Assembly (NCBI GenBank): GCA_016708785.1
Contig: JADJFC010000014.1
Location: 124,001-188,000 of the forward strand
Length of the DNA stretch: 64,000 bases
DNA from: Bacteroidota bacterium
GTDB lineage: Bacteria > Bacteroidota > Bacteroidia > AKYH767-A > 2013-40CM-41-45
Direction of reading: 5' to 3'
A program made the position numbers and the translations under genes. Below are positions 8,161-17,932 of the stretch, one piece after another; positions within the stretch are counted from its first letter, which is position 1, and every line of letters begins with the position of its first letter. The notes below the pieces were generated by a model that searched no databases, was not told the origin of the DNA, and was given only the letters and a program-made list of their open reading frames with translations.

Positions 8161-8932
8161 CGTCTGCTTCTTTTATGAATAGGTCTGAACTGTCTTTTCT
8201 GATCATCAGAAATTTTAAATAGGTTGCTTTGATCTGCTCAGGAGTTTCATCGGTATCTTTCCATTGCAACCATTCGACAGGAATAAGCTCAACAATATTT
8301 TTGAGGACTTCATCGGTCAATATTTTTTTGAACTCTTCATTGACTGATTTCAACTCTGTAGCTTGTGATAAAAGAACATGGTCCTTTATGAGTGCGAAAG
8401 GACTCCTTGCATGATTCTCCCAATTGGTCCAGGTATGATGAAAATAAAATGCCGCACCATGATCGATCAACCAAAGATCTTTGTGCCACATGAGCATGTT
8501 TGTATTCTTGACTGTTCGATCGACATTCGTGATGAATGTATCGAGGCATACAATTTGAGAAGCGAGGTTTGAATCGATCGTACTTACTACAGGATCATAT
8601 GTAAGTGCCCCCGACAGAAAATGCAAAGCAAGGTTCAATCCTTTACTTGCTTTCAATAAGTCCTGAATTTCTTCATCGCCTTCAGTTTGTCCGAAGGCCT
8701 CATCGATCATTGCAAAAACCAATTCAGGTACGCGCAACTTAAGTACACGGGCAATCTCACCACCGAGTAATTCAGCGATCAAAGCTTTCACTCCATGGCC
8801 GGCACCTTTGAATTTGAGTACATACTTGAAATCATCATTAGCCTCCGCAAGTGCAGGCAATGAACCGCCTTCACGAAGGGGCATCATGTAGCGGGTGACG
8901 GCTACGGTGCGGAGATTTGGTACGGGATTCAT
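8138..8932 (-). CDS. HipA-like kinase-domain protein
   Basis: The 264-aa protein resembles the kinase core of HipA without the N-terminal HipA-N1 domain. Visible motifs are YVLKFKGAGHGVKALIAEL (phosphate-binding Lys region, ~38-56), ITNVDRTVKNTNMLMW (catalytic-loop Asp and Asn, ~133-148) and LWLIDHGAAF (metal-binding Asp, ~152-161). HipA is a Ser/Thr kinase that acts as a toxin on glutamyl-tRNA synthetase; this shorter class has no assigned target. It is the first gene of a two-gene unit with the overlapping DUF3037 gene. No HipB-like HTH protein is adjacent, so a classical HipBA system is not supported. Confidence 0.75.
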   Translation of the reverse strand: MNPVPNLRTVAVTRYMMPLREGGSLPALAEANDDFKYVLKFKGAGHGVKALIAELLGGEIARVLKLRVPELVFAMIDEAFGQTEGDEEIQDLLKASKGLNLALHFLSGALTYDPVVSTIDSNLASQIVCLDTFITNVDRTVKNTNMLMWHKDLWLIDHGAAFYFHHTWTNWENHARSPFALIKDHVLLSQATELKSVNEEFKKILTDEVLKNIVELIPVEWLQWKDTDETPEQIKATYLKFLMIRKDSSDLFIKEADDARKTLI

Positions 8933-9065
8933 GTTGCAATATTATCTTTTTTAATCGTCACTTCGAGGTGAATGGAACAAAGTTATTTGAGTGAAGGGTC
9001 GTTTTTACTTTTTTAGCTTTGATGACAGAGCGTTTTTTTCATAGCATCCATCTTCGAACCGAGAT

Positions 9066-9136
9066 GCCGCCCCTACGGGGCTCTTGGGGCGGCTACTCTT
9101 TTTAGGGGTTACCGAGATGACGTCCCTAACGGGACT
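9066..9136. repeat. REP-like hairpins in the 8933-9271 intergenic gap
   Basis: The 8-bp arms gccgcccc (9066-9073) and ggggcggc (9086-9093) form a hairpin; a second weaker one (gtccctaacgggac) follows near 9122-9136. They resemble the pair near position 190. The rest of the 339-bp gap between two genes on the same strand shows nothing recognisable beyond AT-rich promoter-like sequence. Confidence 0.5.
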
Positions 9137-9271
9137 CAGAAATTCCTTATTACATGGATGTAGGACGGAGATTTATCATGTTGACAATTTCATAACTAAA
9201 ACTCACAACTTCACTAGTGGAAATTCTTGAAAGATTGATAGAGAAATCCTAAAAATTTGGCTTAGAACAGA

Positions 9272-11886
9272 TTATTTTCCTAAAGCCACAACACAAGAAG
9301 TTCGAAACACATTTGACCCATTATCGAGGCTGAATGATTTTGCCCAAACTAAATACCGACCGGGAAGTGCGAGTTTTCCGCTGTCGGTGAAACCGTCCCA
9401 AAAAATCTGGCCTTCATTGGATACTGTTTCATTAACTAAAAGGTCTCGAACCGGAATTCCGTCTTTGGTAAAAATTGCAAGACTCAAGATCACGCCGGGC
9501 TCATCGAAATGATAATTAATCGCCAGCAAATCTTCGTAGCCATTATTGTCGGGCGAAAAGACTTCGTTTGCCAGATCGATATTCCCGGCAACAGAATTCT
9601 CATTCGCACTTACCCGATGAGAATTCATGTATGCCGGAGTAGCAAAACCGACTGTCGATGCAGCCGAATGCCATTGAATATTTTCCGCATCGCCGGAGTA
9701 GCCATTGAGTCGTTCCAATGAAACACCTTTCGGCGAATTTAAAAGGTAGAAATGCTGCTTCTCTGAATATTGGAATTCGTCGAGTTGTGTTCCCAAATGA
9801 TCTCGAAGAATAACTCTGCCTTCATCGGAATTGTAGTCGGGCAGATCCTCAAGTTGGATAATGCCCTGAGGATTCGGACATGCATAATTGTCCATCACAG
9901 TTTTCGACAAACGAGTAAAAGCAAGGTATTCGCCGGGAAAAGAATTCGGTGTTCTGAACTCAAAAGTGCTTCTTCTTTTATCGAACTTCCATCATCATAA
10001 TCTGCTTCCTGGATTGTCCAATTATGCAGGTCTATGATCTTCGAAGAGCAATTGAACAATTCAACAAAGTCTTCACCACCGTCATTTGGATTGAACAATA
10101 GTTCGTTAATGACGACGTCTCCGGCCTCCGCTTTTTCCGGTCTACCGAATTTGTAATTGCTGGAAATGTCAAGGTAATTATCCGAACAATCACTCAGCAT
10201 TCCCAGAATTTTCAGATTGGAAATTCCTTCGCTAAACACATTTGCAAAACCAAGTAAATACGATTTCGGAGAATTTACATTCACAGAAATACAATCATTA
10301 ACGACTCCAGCAATGTCAATTGAGTTGAAATCAGACGGAATGATTGTAGAAAATACAGGTTCACTAAAATCAATTTGCAAATGAGTTGAATCAGCTACAT
10401 AGACATTACTTACCCATGGGGCGATATTATCTGTGTGAATTCCGGTGACACTATTTTCAATTCCCGGTGTTCCATGGAAGGAGTTTTCTGAGGCTTTCCA
10501 ATTCGATTCATCCGGACAAGTAAAATTTAAATCGACTCGTTCAACAGTCCAGCCGCCGTTTTTTTTGTTGGAGTCGTGATAACTATCGTCATTAAAATTC
10601 ACCGATTCAATGATGTTATTTTGTTCATCGAACATCGTCAATGTGTCCCCTGAATCGTTGTTCAATCCGGGAAAACCCGACACTCCGATTCGATTCGGAA
10701 ATGCAGAAAAGAGTGCATCATTTTGCACATCATAAACGATCAAATACTCTTTGGGCTTGAACAAAAATTTTGGGAAAACTGCATCAGAAGATCCATCAGA
10801 AATTGTCCAGCCGGACAAATCGATTGCAGAATCAGATCGATTGTACAGCTCGACAAATTCAGCATTTGGTAATGGGCTGATCGACGACATTTCAAAATAG
10901 ACTTCAGAAAAAACGATTTCATTTACATTTCCTGAGCCTAATGGATAGTACAAAATTCGAAGGGTTGTATCGTTCAGCAAATTTCCGGTTTCATCTTTCA
11001 GTCCTATTAAAGTCAAATCATATTCTATCCCAGTCACAAAATGCTGATTGAAAAAAAGAGTGATTGTATAATCATTAACAGAGTCAATTGTCAATTGAGA
11101 TGGATTTCCAACCGTAATGATGTTATAATTCGCAAGATCAGTAACAGATGACCGTTGCAATTTCTCTGAAAACGAAAGCACAATTGTAGTATCAGTAGGA
11201 GTTTCGACCGAAATGCAACTTGGGAGAGTTCGATCAGGAATAAATTCTCCTGCATAGATATCGTCAAAATAAAACCGCTGCAGATTTCCCGAAGTATAGT
11301 TACAATCGAGAAAAAAGTAACGGGCATTTGGAGTTCCTGTATCAAATCCGTTAGCGATCAGAGAATAATTTCCGGTCAGATTTTCATCTGTAAAAACCTG
11401 CCAATCTCCCGAAGGGAATCGTAGGACTCTGATTTGAATTTCAAAAGCGGAGGCAATTTGCGCATCCGGTCCACGGCAAATGGAAGTAATGACTGTACCG
11501 GTTTGTCGACATAATTCGATGGCATCATTGGACAATGATTCACCGAGTTGGAGGAAATATCCATTGACGGCAGACTGTGGATTATTAGTATCCGCCAGCA
11601 AATAGATGCGGCAATAATTGGCCGATGAAGGTGCGAAATCAAGGCGAACCTTAAGCCGCCATTCCAGCGTATCGGAATACGACAACATCAATGGTACGGC
11701 CAGGCAAGATGCACCTGAAGCAGGAGCATTCAACTGAAGTGTCCCGGCAGCGTTGACGATGAAATTTGCACCATCACCCTGCCACTGCGGATTTGCAGTA
11801 AAATCGCCATCGGTGAAACTGTCTGACAGTTGCGCTTTGCCCGTTGTAACCAGCAAAGAAAAAATGAGTAAGAGTAGATTCCGCAT
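9272..11886 (-). CDS. Secreted multidomain protein with lamin-tail domains, frameshifted
   Basis: The gene starts at 11886 with signal peptide MRNLLLLIFSLLVTTGKAQ. About 200 residues of a lectin-like beta domain follow, then an Ig-like segment (PTDTTIVLSFSEKLQRSSV) and a first lamin-tail domain (VFSEVYFE...EFVELYNRSDSAIDLSGWTI). A second Ig-like segment and a second lamin-tail domain (VVINELLFNPNDGGEDFVEL) follow. The first frame stops at 9895. The other frame resumes with GEYLAFTRLSKTVMD and runs to 9272, ending in an FSPDNNGYEDLL ... WDGFTDSGKLALPGRYLVW domain of the gliding/FlgD Ig type. Adding one base to the GGG at 9935-9937 restores one ~870-aa frame. It is a surface or secreted adhesin-like protein; the substrate is unknown. 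Confidence 0.8.
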
Positions 11887-11972
11887 GATAGCTATTGCTT
11901 ATTTTGCAGACAAAATTAATGGGCCGAAAGCGGATTCGTTACCCCATAAAATAAGGATAATAAAAGAACCGT

Positions 11973-12962
11973 ATGAAAGTAGCAGTTGTAGGTGCAACCG
12001 GCATGGTTGGCCAAGTTATGTTGAAAGTTTTGGAAGAGCGTGATTTTCCTGTCGACGAGTTGATTCCCGTTGGATCCGACAAATCGATTGGGAAAGAAAT
12101 TTACTTCCGCGGAAAAGCATACAAGTGTGTTTCGATGTCAGATGCTGTTTCAATGAAACCCGAGATCGCAATTTTTTCTGCAGGTGGAACTCCATCGCTT
12201 GAATGGGCGCCAAAATTTGCAGCAGCGGGAACGACTGTGATTGACAACTCATCTGCCTGGAGAATGGATTCAACAAAAAAGCTTGTTGTGCCAGAGATCA
12301 ATGCGCATGTGTTAACCAAAGAAGATAAGATCATAGCCAATCCGAATTGTTCGACCATCCAAATGGTAATGGTATTGAATCCGCTTCACAAAAAATATAA
12401 CATCAAACGCGTTGTCGTTTCCACATATCAATCCGTTTCAGGAACAGGAAAAAAAGCTGTCGATCAGATGTACAATGAGCGCAATGGTGTGCAAGGTGAG
12501 ATGGCATACAAATATCAGATCGACATGAATGTATTGCCGCAGATCGATGTCTTCCTCGACAATGGCTATACAAAAGAAGAAATGAAAATGCTGAATGAAA
12601 CTCGCAAGATCATGGGTGATGATTCCATTCGACTTACTGCAACAACCGTTCGTGTTCCTGTAAAAGGCGGACACAGTGAAGCGGTGAATATTGAATTTAC
12701 AAAAGATTATACCATCGATGACATTCGTTCAATTTTAAAAGACACAAAAGGAGTGATCTTACAGGACGATGTTTCAAATCAGCAATATCCAATGCCCTTA
12801 TTTGCAGAAGGCAAAGACGATGTTTTTGTCGGAAGAATCCGTCGTGACGAATCGCAAGCGAATACGGTGAACATGTGGATCGTTGCGGATAATTTGCGTA
12901 AAGGTGCGGCGACGAATGCTGTGCAGATTGCGGAGTATCTGGTGAAGAATAAGTTGGTTTAG
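11973..12962 (+). CDS. asd: Aspartate-semialdehyde dehydrogenase
   Basis: This NADPH enzyme converts aspartyl phosphate to aspartate semialdehyde, the branch point to lysine/diaminopimelate, methionine and threonine. The 329-aa product has the Rossmann motif GATGMVG (7-13), the active-site cysteine in NPNCST (Cys126) and the substrate-binding His in VKGGHSE (His234), at family spacing. The length is normal. It stands alone, transcribed away from the lamin-tail gene; the 86-bp divergent gap contains both promoters. Confidence 0.97.
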   Translation: MKVAVVGATGMVGQVMLKVLEERDFPVDELIPVGSDKSIGKEIYFRGKAYKCVSMSDAVSMKPEIAIFSAGGTPSLEWAPKFAAAGTTVIDNSSAWRMDSTKKLVVPEINAHVLTKEDKIIANPNCSTIQMVMVLNPLHKKYNIKRVVVSTYQSVSGTGKKAVDQMYNERNGVQGEMAYKYQIDMNVLPQIDVFLDNGYTKEEMKMLNETRKIMGDDSIRLTATTVRVPVKGGHSEAVNIEFTKDYTIDDIRSILKDTKGVILQDDVSNQQYPMPLFAEGKDDVFVGRIRRDESQANTVNMWIVADNLRKGAATNAVQIAEYLVKNKLV

Positions 12963-13323
12963 TTTATGGGTTGAAACCGTTCAATGTGTTTAATAAGTTT
13001 CAAAGGTTCAACCTGTTTAATGGGTTTAATGTGTAGACTCTTTATAGAACGGCTGATACATATTTAATCCCCGGGCGCGCCGAAAAAACACAGCGCCCCA
13101 ATAAACGTATTGCAATAAATTGAATTTGTTTGATGGTTAAAGAAAATGGCTGACACCATGCAGCGAGTCCCCTCGTTTTCCCCTGGCTGCATGACTATGC
13201 GCCGCGGCGCACAGCAGTAATAAATAGTCAAATGACTATATTTAAATTGAAATTCGTTACCGTATAAATGCCGGTTATTTTATTAAACAACACAAATGAA
13301 GTTCACTCTGACAAATTACCAAC
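12963..13323. other. Intergenic region with GC-rich palindromes
   Basis: This 361-bp stretch has no credible gene. It holds a repetitive gggtttaatgtgt-like segment, the palindrome tgcgccgcggcgca near 13197-13210, and catgcagc/gctgcatg arms about 30 nt apart near 13156-13194. These GC-rich islands stand out from the AT-rich surroundings. A structured RNA is possible, but no known family is recognised. Confidence 0.4.
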
Positions 13324-13830
13324 ATGATTAAAAATATTCTCCTCTCGATTTTCATTTTATTGTCTGCACAATTTTCATTTGCACAAAATCACACTGACAC
13401 ATTATTTGTTACAGGCAAAGTAAAAAACGAAAAAGCAATTCCACTTTCAAATTTTACTAAATACAAAAGTGTTGAACTTGGCGACATCAACACAAGTTGT
13501 TCACCAAAACAAAAGGAAGAAGCTAAACAAGTGAAAGCTGTTTTAGTAAAAGACCTGCTTGACAGTGTAGAATTTGCTTATGAAAGTCGAAAGGAATTAA
13601 ACCAATTCTATTTTAAGTTTGAAGCAGCCGATGGTTATACGATTGTATATTCATTCAATGAAATTTACAATACTGAAACAGGAAATCATCTTTATGTAGT
13701 TACAGAAATGAATGGCAAACCCATCAGTGAACTTGAAAATCGAATTCTTCTTCTGACGACGAGTGATATAAAAAGCGGAAGCAGGAATATAAAATGGTTG
13801 AAGAGGATTGTGGTTTGTAGGGCGGAATAA
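13324..13830 (+). CDS. Small secreted protein, molybdopterin-binding-fold-like
   Basis: The 168-aa product has signal peptide MIKNILLSIFILLSAQFSFAQ. The mature part (LFVTGKVKNEKAIPLSNF ... VKAVLVKDLLD ... AADGYTIVYSFNEIY) resembles the small sulfite-oxidase-fold molybdopterin-binding-like domain found alone in bacteria, in which DGY..v.s..Ei is the recurring motif. The single cysteine (NTSC) does not sit in a clear cofactor loop, so cofactor binding is doubtful. It is monocistronic. The fold assignment is tentative. Confidence 0.6.
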   Translation: MIKNILLSIFILLSAQFSFAQNHTDTLFVTGKVKNEKAIPLSNFTKYKSVELGDINTSCSPKQKEEAKQVKAVLVKDLLDSVEFAYESRKELNQFYFKFEAADGYTIVYSFNEIYNTETGNHLYVVTEMNGKPISELENRILLLTTSDIKSGSRNIKWLKRIVVCRAE

Positions 13831-13991
13831 GCCTTCAGTACAAACACCATTACAATTATACTTTATAAAATACCATACTCGGATTTTTTCTTTTTATCAG
13901 TTCAAGTTTCCTTCGGAATGACAGCAACACTTTCTATTGGTGAGGGCGGAGCAGATCGCAAGAAGTTGTTTACAGCAATTACCGCTTCAAA

Positions 13992-14630
13992 CTACTTCAT
14001 CCCATTAAACTCCGTAGCATACTTTACGATCTTAAATGTCTTTTGTCCTCTTCGGTCGGTAGTAGTAGGGTCGACTTTATCTTTTTTGTATTTCTCAATT
14101 ATTTCCGGGTGCTTGCTTGTAGCAGCCGCGAATTTGCTTTCGCTAAATTCTTGTAATTCTCCTTCAGGTCCAAGTGAAATATAATCGATGTAATCTCCTA
14201 TTTGCCCGGTTGTGTAAGTCAGACTTGCTTTTCCTGCCTTATCAGTTGTAACTTGTGCATCGCGAGCTTTAATATAAGTGCATACTGTTCCTAGCGTCAA
14301 AAAATAGTACGTGTTGCCTTTATAAATTCTCATCAATTGTCCGTACTCATTAAAATAAGCCCAGTAAGCAAGGTCATTTACTTTTACATACTCAATAACG
14401 CCGTTGCGAATAATTTTTACTGACTCCACTCCCGCCGTTATTTTTCTTAGTCCGCCATATTTAATTCCCTTCGCCGGATTCTGCTTTACAAAATCCTGCA
14501 TTGTTTTAAAAAAGAAACGCTGACTTGTATCTACAACGCCAATAGAATATTGCGGCTGAGACGCAGACTGTGCTTCAACATTGCTGAGATGAATCAGCAT
14601 TAAAATAATTATCAGGTAAATTTTATTCAT
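13992..14630 (-). CDS. Hypothetical secreted protein
   Basis: The 212-aa protein starts with signal peptide MNKIYLIIILMLIHLSNVEAQ. A longer frame reaches 14732, but the extra 34 residues are not signal-like and include repeat sequence, so ATG 14630 is preferred. The mature part is rich in Tyr, Lys and Thr, with YFNEYGQLMRIYKGNTYYFL and a C-terminal Lys-rich segment KYKKDKVDPTTTDRRGQKTF. I recognise no family. It is convergent with the small secreted protein upstream in the window. Confidence 0.6.
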   Translation of the reverse strand: MNKIYLIIILMLIHLSNVEAQSASQPQYSIGVVDTSQRFFFKTMQDFVKQNPAKGIKYGGLRKITAGVESVKIIRNGVIEYVKVNDLAYWAYFNEYGQLMRIYKGNTYYFLTLGTVCTYIKARDAQVTTDKAGKASLTYTTGQIGDYIDYISLGPEGELQEFSESKFAAATSKHPEIIEKYKKDKVDPTTTDRRGQKTFKIVKYATEFNGMK

Positions 14631-14817
14631 GGACGGCTTTAAAAGGCTATGTAGTTTCAAATGTAACAAAATAATTTCTGAAGGCAACCTCCAGGATTCT
14701 AAGTACGAATCTTGACTACTACGAGCGGCCATGGATGGGGAGAATTGTGCAGTGGTAGTAAACAGTTAGTTTTATGGATGTGGGTTTGTTCTGTTTGGAG
14801 TTTGTAGGTGTAGTAAT

Positions 14818-16143
14818 TCACACTTCACACCGCATACTCAAACTCAAACTTTTATTTTGATCCAATGAACTCAATCTCCTTCCTTCATAAATTAAAAAGC
14901 TCTGCGCTAAATCAGCGAGTTCTGCGAGATCTGCGGGAAATATTTTAAGCGTGATTTTTTTCTCCCGCAGATCTCGCAGAACTCGCGGATTTCGCGCAGA
15001 TAAAATAAAAATTGTTTTATAAAAAATCATTTTCACCGGATATGCGTCGATCACGAATGATCCCGAACCGCCCAGACTGATAAGTCCGAATTGTTCCTGG
15101 AGGAGACAGATAATAAAACCGATGAACAGTCCGCTGACTGCGCCTGTTAGCGTGATCAGCAGTCCGTCGAATAAAAATATTTTGCGGAGCATTGTAACAT
15201 CGGCACCGAAAGATTGCATCACTGCAATGTCTTTCTTTTTATCGATGACAAGCATAGTGAGTGAAGAAATGACATTGAATGCAGCAACAACAAGTATGAA
15301 CGTAAGAATTAAAAACACGGCCCACTTTTCGGATTTCATAATGCGATAAATGAGTTCGTGTTGCTGATAGCGGTTCTTGACGATGAATTTACTGCCGAGT
15401 TTTTTTTGAATGTCCGCTTGCAATTGATCCACATCAGTTCCGGGAACAGTTGCGATCTCGAGTGAAGTCAGATGATCATCGTATTCGAAAATTTCATTTG
15501 CAAAACGTAAAGGGAGAATAATATATTTCGAATCGAATTCTTGTTGAATGGCGAAAATTCCCGACGGCGAAACGTAACTTTTGTTAAACGCTTCTTCCGG
15601 ATTGGTGAATGATGTTGCTGTTCTGCGCGGCGCATAGATCTCCAATTGCGTGAACATATCATTCATGTTCATCTGGAGATTGTATGCAATTGCTCCACCG
15701 ACAACAGCATAATCTGTATCGCCGCGCTGTAGGAGCATTTGTCCATCGACGATCATAGAATCGATACCGGTAGCCATTGAATAATTATCGCTCACACCTT
15801 TTATGGTAGCCGTAACTTGTTTGTCGCGATATTTTACTAGAACATTTTCTTCGACAACACTCACTACATATTTTACACCACTGATTTTTTCCAAGTCCTC
15901 CGGTTTCAATTCCTGAGTAGTAAACGATTTTCCTTCAGCGACCGTGATGCGCAGATCAGAATCAAAAGAGTTGTAAAGTTGTTTGATCAGTCCTTCGAAA
16001 CCATTAAAAACAGAAAGGACAATAATTAGAGCAGCTGTTCCAATCGTAACCCCGATGATGGAAATAAGAGAAATGATGTTGATGACCCGTTGGGATTTGC
16101 GGCTGAAGAAGTACCTACTTGCAATTTTGGAGCTGACTGACAT
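14818..16143 (-). CDS. FtsX/LolC-LolE-type ABC transporter permease with replaced C-terminus
   Basis: The protein has the LolC/E layout: TM1 (~20-50, INIISLISIIGVTIGTAALI), a large periplasmic domain (~50-270), TM2 (VFLILTFILVVAAFNVISSL) with the cytoplasmic DKKKDIAVMQSFGA motif, and TM3 (LLITLTGAVSGLFIGFIICL). After DAYPVKM the fourth TM and the usual xxYPxRxA tail are missing. In their place come ~55 residues encoded by a dispersed hairpin (14901-15000) and flanking DNA. Such permeases move lipoproteins or lipids from the inner membrane. The loss of TM4 should abolish function unless the hairpin is tolerated. ATG 16143 (MSVSSKI) is preferred to 16158. rbfA nearby fits the usual Bacteroidota neighbourhood. 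Confidence 0.8.
   Translation of the reverse strand: MSVSSKIASRYFFSRKSQRVINIISLISIIGVTIGTAALIIVLSVFNGFEGLIKQLYNSFDSDLRITVAEGKSFTTQELKPEDLEKISGVKYVVSVVEENVLVKYRDKQVTATIKGVSDNYSMATGIDSMIVDGQMLLQRGDTDYAVVGGAIAYNLQMNMNDMFTQLEIYAPRRTATSFTNPEEAFNKSYVSPSGIFAIQQEFDSKYIILPLRFANEIFEYDDHLTSLEIATVPGTDVDQLQADIQKKLGSKFIVKNRYQQHELIYRIMKSEKWAVFLILTFILVVAAFNVISSLTMLVIDKKKDIAVMQSFGADVTMLRKIFLFDGLLITLTGAVSGLFIGFIICLLQEQFGLISLGGSGSFVIDAYPVKMIFYKTIFILSARNPRVLRDLREKKITLKIFPADLAELADLAQSFLIYEGRRLSSLDQNKSLSLSMRCEV
14901..15000. repeat. Dispersed ctgcggg hairpin, copy A, inside the permease gene
   Basis: The 38-nt arms 14901-14938 and 14963-15000 are inverted copies with two mismatches, separated by a 24-nt loop. The ends are tctgcg... 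and the inner sequence is ...ctgcggga/tcccgcag.... It is one of five copies (others at 27452, 34921, 37091 and 44486). This is the only copy lying inside an open reading frame. Confidence 0.85.
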
Positions 16144-16178
16144 TATTTTCGAGTGCAAGGTATCTACTAAGAATTGTT

Positions 16179-16309
16179 AGGTCAAGGGTCAAAGGTCAAA
16201 GGTTATGGCGATTTGGCAATTGACGTCGTATTTGTTTTATTCGATTCAAAGTACAAATGTCATAGTTCACGAAGCAATTCTAGCCTTTGACCCTTGACCT
16301 TTGACCTCA
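16179..16309. repeat. aaggtcaagggtcaaa inverted-repeat pair
   Basis: 16179-16205 and 16282-16309 carry opposed copies of the aggtcaagggtcaaag word around about 76 nt of unrelated DNA. It fills the gap between the methyltransferase gene and the permease gene on the same strand. It is the same family as 1181-1242. Confidence 0.7.
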
Positions 16310-16323
16310 ACAACAAACCTCCA

Positions 16324-17133
16324 TTAGTCCTTCCACGCTTTCACAACAAGTCCGGTGCCGGTAGAATGTCGCGAATAAGTGTCCAGATAATTCAGCACAA
16401 ACGATATCGGATAAGCGATGATGTAGTAGAAAGGAAGGATGATGAAAAACAATTTCGTTTTGCCCAGCATTACGATTGGATATTTCATCGACAGTCGCCA
16501 GCTGATTTTTCCCGGAGTACCATATTGGTAACGTGCTTCGATCTTATTGAAACCGGCAGAGCGAAGTTTGTCTTGAATTTCATTGATGTTATATCCATCG
16601 CGCACATGTTCTTCGATGAAAGAAGATTCATCATCGCCATGCACATCGCTTCCACCTTGATCAGAAGGAGTAGAGATCAAAACCATTGCGCCCGATTTCA
16701 TTGAAGCGAAGTAATTTTTAAAAACCTGAACATCTTCCAGAATGTGTTCCATTACGTCGACACAAACAACAAGATCGTAAGCATTAGGTTTTACATATTT
16801 TGTAAGGTCACCCACTTCGAAGCGAACATTTTTAGAACCGATAGCCTGAAAGAAATTATTGCAATCCGCTACTTGTTCATCTTTCACATCGATAGAAGTG
16901 ATTTTCCAGTCTTTGTTTTTCTGGTTCATCCAATACGTGTACTGTCCAAATCCGGCTCCGGCATCAAGTATATCGGCATTTGGTTTCGACGTTTTGATCC
17001 ACAGCCGAAGTTCCTTATGTACATGCCAGGCGCGAAGCAAAAGAAGGTCGAGCAGATTATAAAAAAGGCGACGAAGGAAAGGCGTTTTATTAAAGACGTT
17101 GCCTAAAGAGCGTTTTATTGGATCGTATTGCAT
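16324..17133 (-). CDS. Class I SAM-dependent methyltransferase
   Basis: The 269-aa protein has motif I ILDAGAGFGQYT (~55-66), the acidic residue of motif II in SIDVKD, and the post-motif YDLVVCVDVMEHI (~119-131), as in UbiE/Methyltransf_11 enzymes. A C-terminal hydrophobic hairpin (FFIILPFYYIIAYPISFVL, ~224-242) suggests membrane association. The substrate is unknown; lipids or polyprenyl sugars are possible because of the hydrophobic end. It lies between the permease and rbfA, same strand. Confidence 0.8.
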   Translation of the reverse strand: MQYDPIKRSLGNVFNKTPFLRRLFYNLLDLLLLRAWHVHKELRLWIKTSKPNADILDAGAGFGQYTYWMNQKNKDWKITSIDVKDEQVADCNNFFQAIGSKNVRFEVGDLTKYVKPNAYDLVVCVDVMEHILEDVQVFKNYFASMKSGAMVLISTPSDQGGSDVHGDDESSFIEEHVRDGYNINEIQDKLRSAGFNKIEARYQYGTPGKISWRLSMKYPIVMLGKTKLFFIILPFYYIIAYPISFVLNYLDTYSRHSTGTGLVVKAWKD

Positions 17134-17199
17134 TTTTGGGTTAGAATAGACGGCGAAGATAGGAAATGTGGCGAAAGTTTCGGAAGGGGAATTAGGTTG

Positions 17200-17385
17200 T
17201 TGGCAGGTTGAAGGTTTGCAGGTTTCAAGACCTGGGTGTGACGTACGACGACAGAAACAATTTTCTATATATCATTGAATTACAGGCCATAAAGAAAGCA
17301 CGGATGGAAATAAAACCAATAAATAAATGCAAACCAAATCGATTTAGTAGATCCCCAACCTGCAAACCTGCAACCTGCAAACCTT
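17200..17385. repeat. Inverted repeat of the gcaggtttgcaggtt type
   Basis: ttggcaggttgaaggtttgc at 17200-17219 faces aacctgcaaacctgcaacct at 17357-17376 across about 140 nt. Fragments of the same word occur at 31806-31824 and 35580-35594. It occupies the gap between rbfA and the methyltransferase gene. Confidence 0.6.
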
Positions 17386-17389
17386 AAAA

Positions 17390-17767
17390 CTATTCTTCAG
17401 GTGCAGCCGGCGGCGGTGGAGGTACGTTGATATCCTTAAAAAGCTTCTCCATCTTCTCCACATAATCCAACGAATCATCCAAAAAGAACTTCAGTTCGGG
17501 AACGATACGCGCTTGGTGTCGGATCGAGTTTCCGAGCAAATGGCGGATCTCTTTCGTATGCTTTTTTATCTGCTCAAGCACTGCATTTGAGTCCTTTACC
17601 CCAAAAACCGAAATATGAATATTGGCCACTCCCAGATCCGGCGAAACGCGGACATTAGTAACCGTCACAAAAGCATTCCCATAATAATTCCGACCCTCCT
17701 TCTGAAAGAGCTCGCCCATTTCTTTTAGGAAGAGGCGGTTGTATTTTTGTTGGCGGGTGGAGTCCAT
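17390..17767 (-). CDS. rbfA: Ribosome-binding factor A
   Basis: RbfA binds the 30S subunit and helps 16S rRNA 5'-end maturation. The 125-aa product begins MDSTRQQKYNRLFLKEMGEL and has the KH-like core VTVTNVRVSPDLGVANIHIS and the late signature IRHQARIVPELKFFLDDSLDYVEKME. The length is typical, with a short Pro-rich tail. A TATATTTG promoter box at 17775-17782 on the minus strand ends 7 nt before the ATG, so the mRNA may be nearly leaderless. Confidence 0.95.
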   Translation of the reverse strand: MDSTRQQKYNRLFLKEMGELFQKEGRNYYGNAFVTVTNVRVSPDLGVANIHISVFGVKDSNAVLEQIKKHTKEIRHLLGNSIRHQARIVPELKFFLDDSLDYVEKMEKLFKDINVPPPPPAAPEE

Positions 17768-17774
17768 TGAATCG

Positions 17775-17782
17775 CAAATATA
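17775..17782 (-). promoter_or_regulatory. -7 box immediately upstream of rbfA
   Basis: The minus strand reads TATATTTG, matching TAnnTTTG, 7 nt before the rbfA ATG. This places the transcription start at or just before the start codon. Confidence 0.55.
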
Positions 17783-17932
17783 GTTAATTTAAAGAAATAT
17801 CTTAAATCAGTGAAGAGCGGAAATTAGATATTTAAAAAGGAATTCTAAATATCCACTACCTCATTTTCTTTGTATAAATTAGTAAGATACTGTGATTTAA
17901 TCCTGAATTGACTTCGCTTTTTAATTTTTGGT

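Noticed and set aside
13060..13220. Possible structured RNA or riboswitch in the GC-rich gap before the 13324 gene
   Set aside because: Palindromes are present, but no known RNA consensus could be matched by eye.
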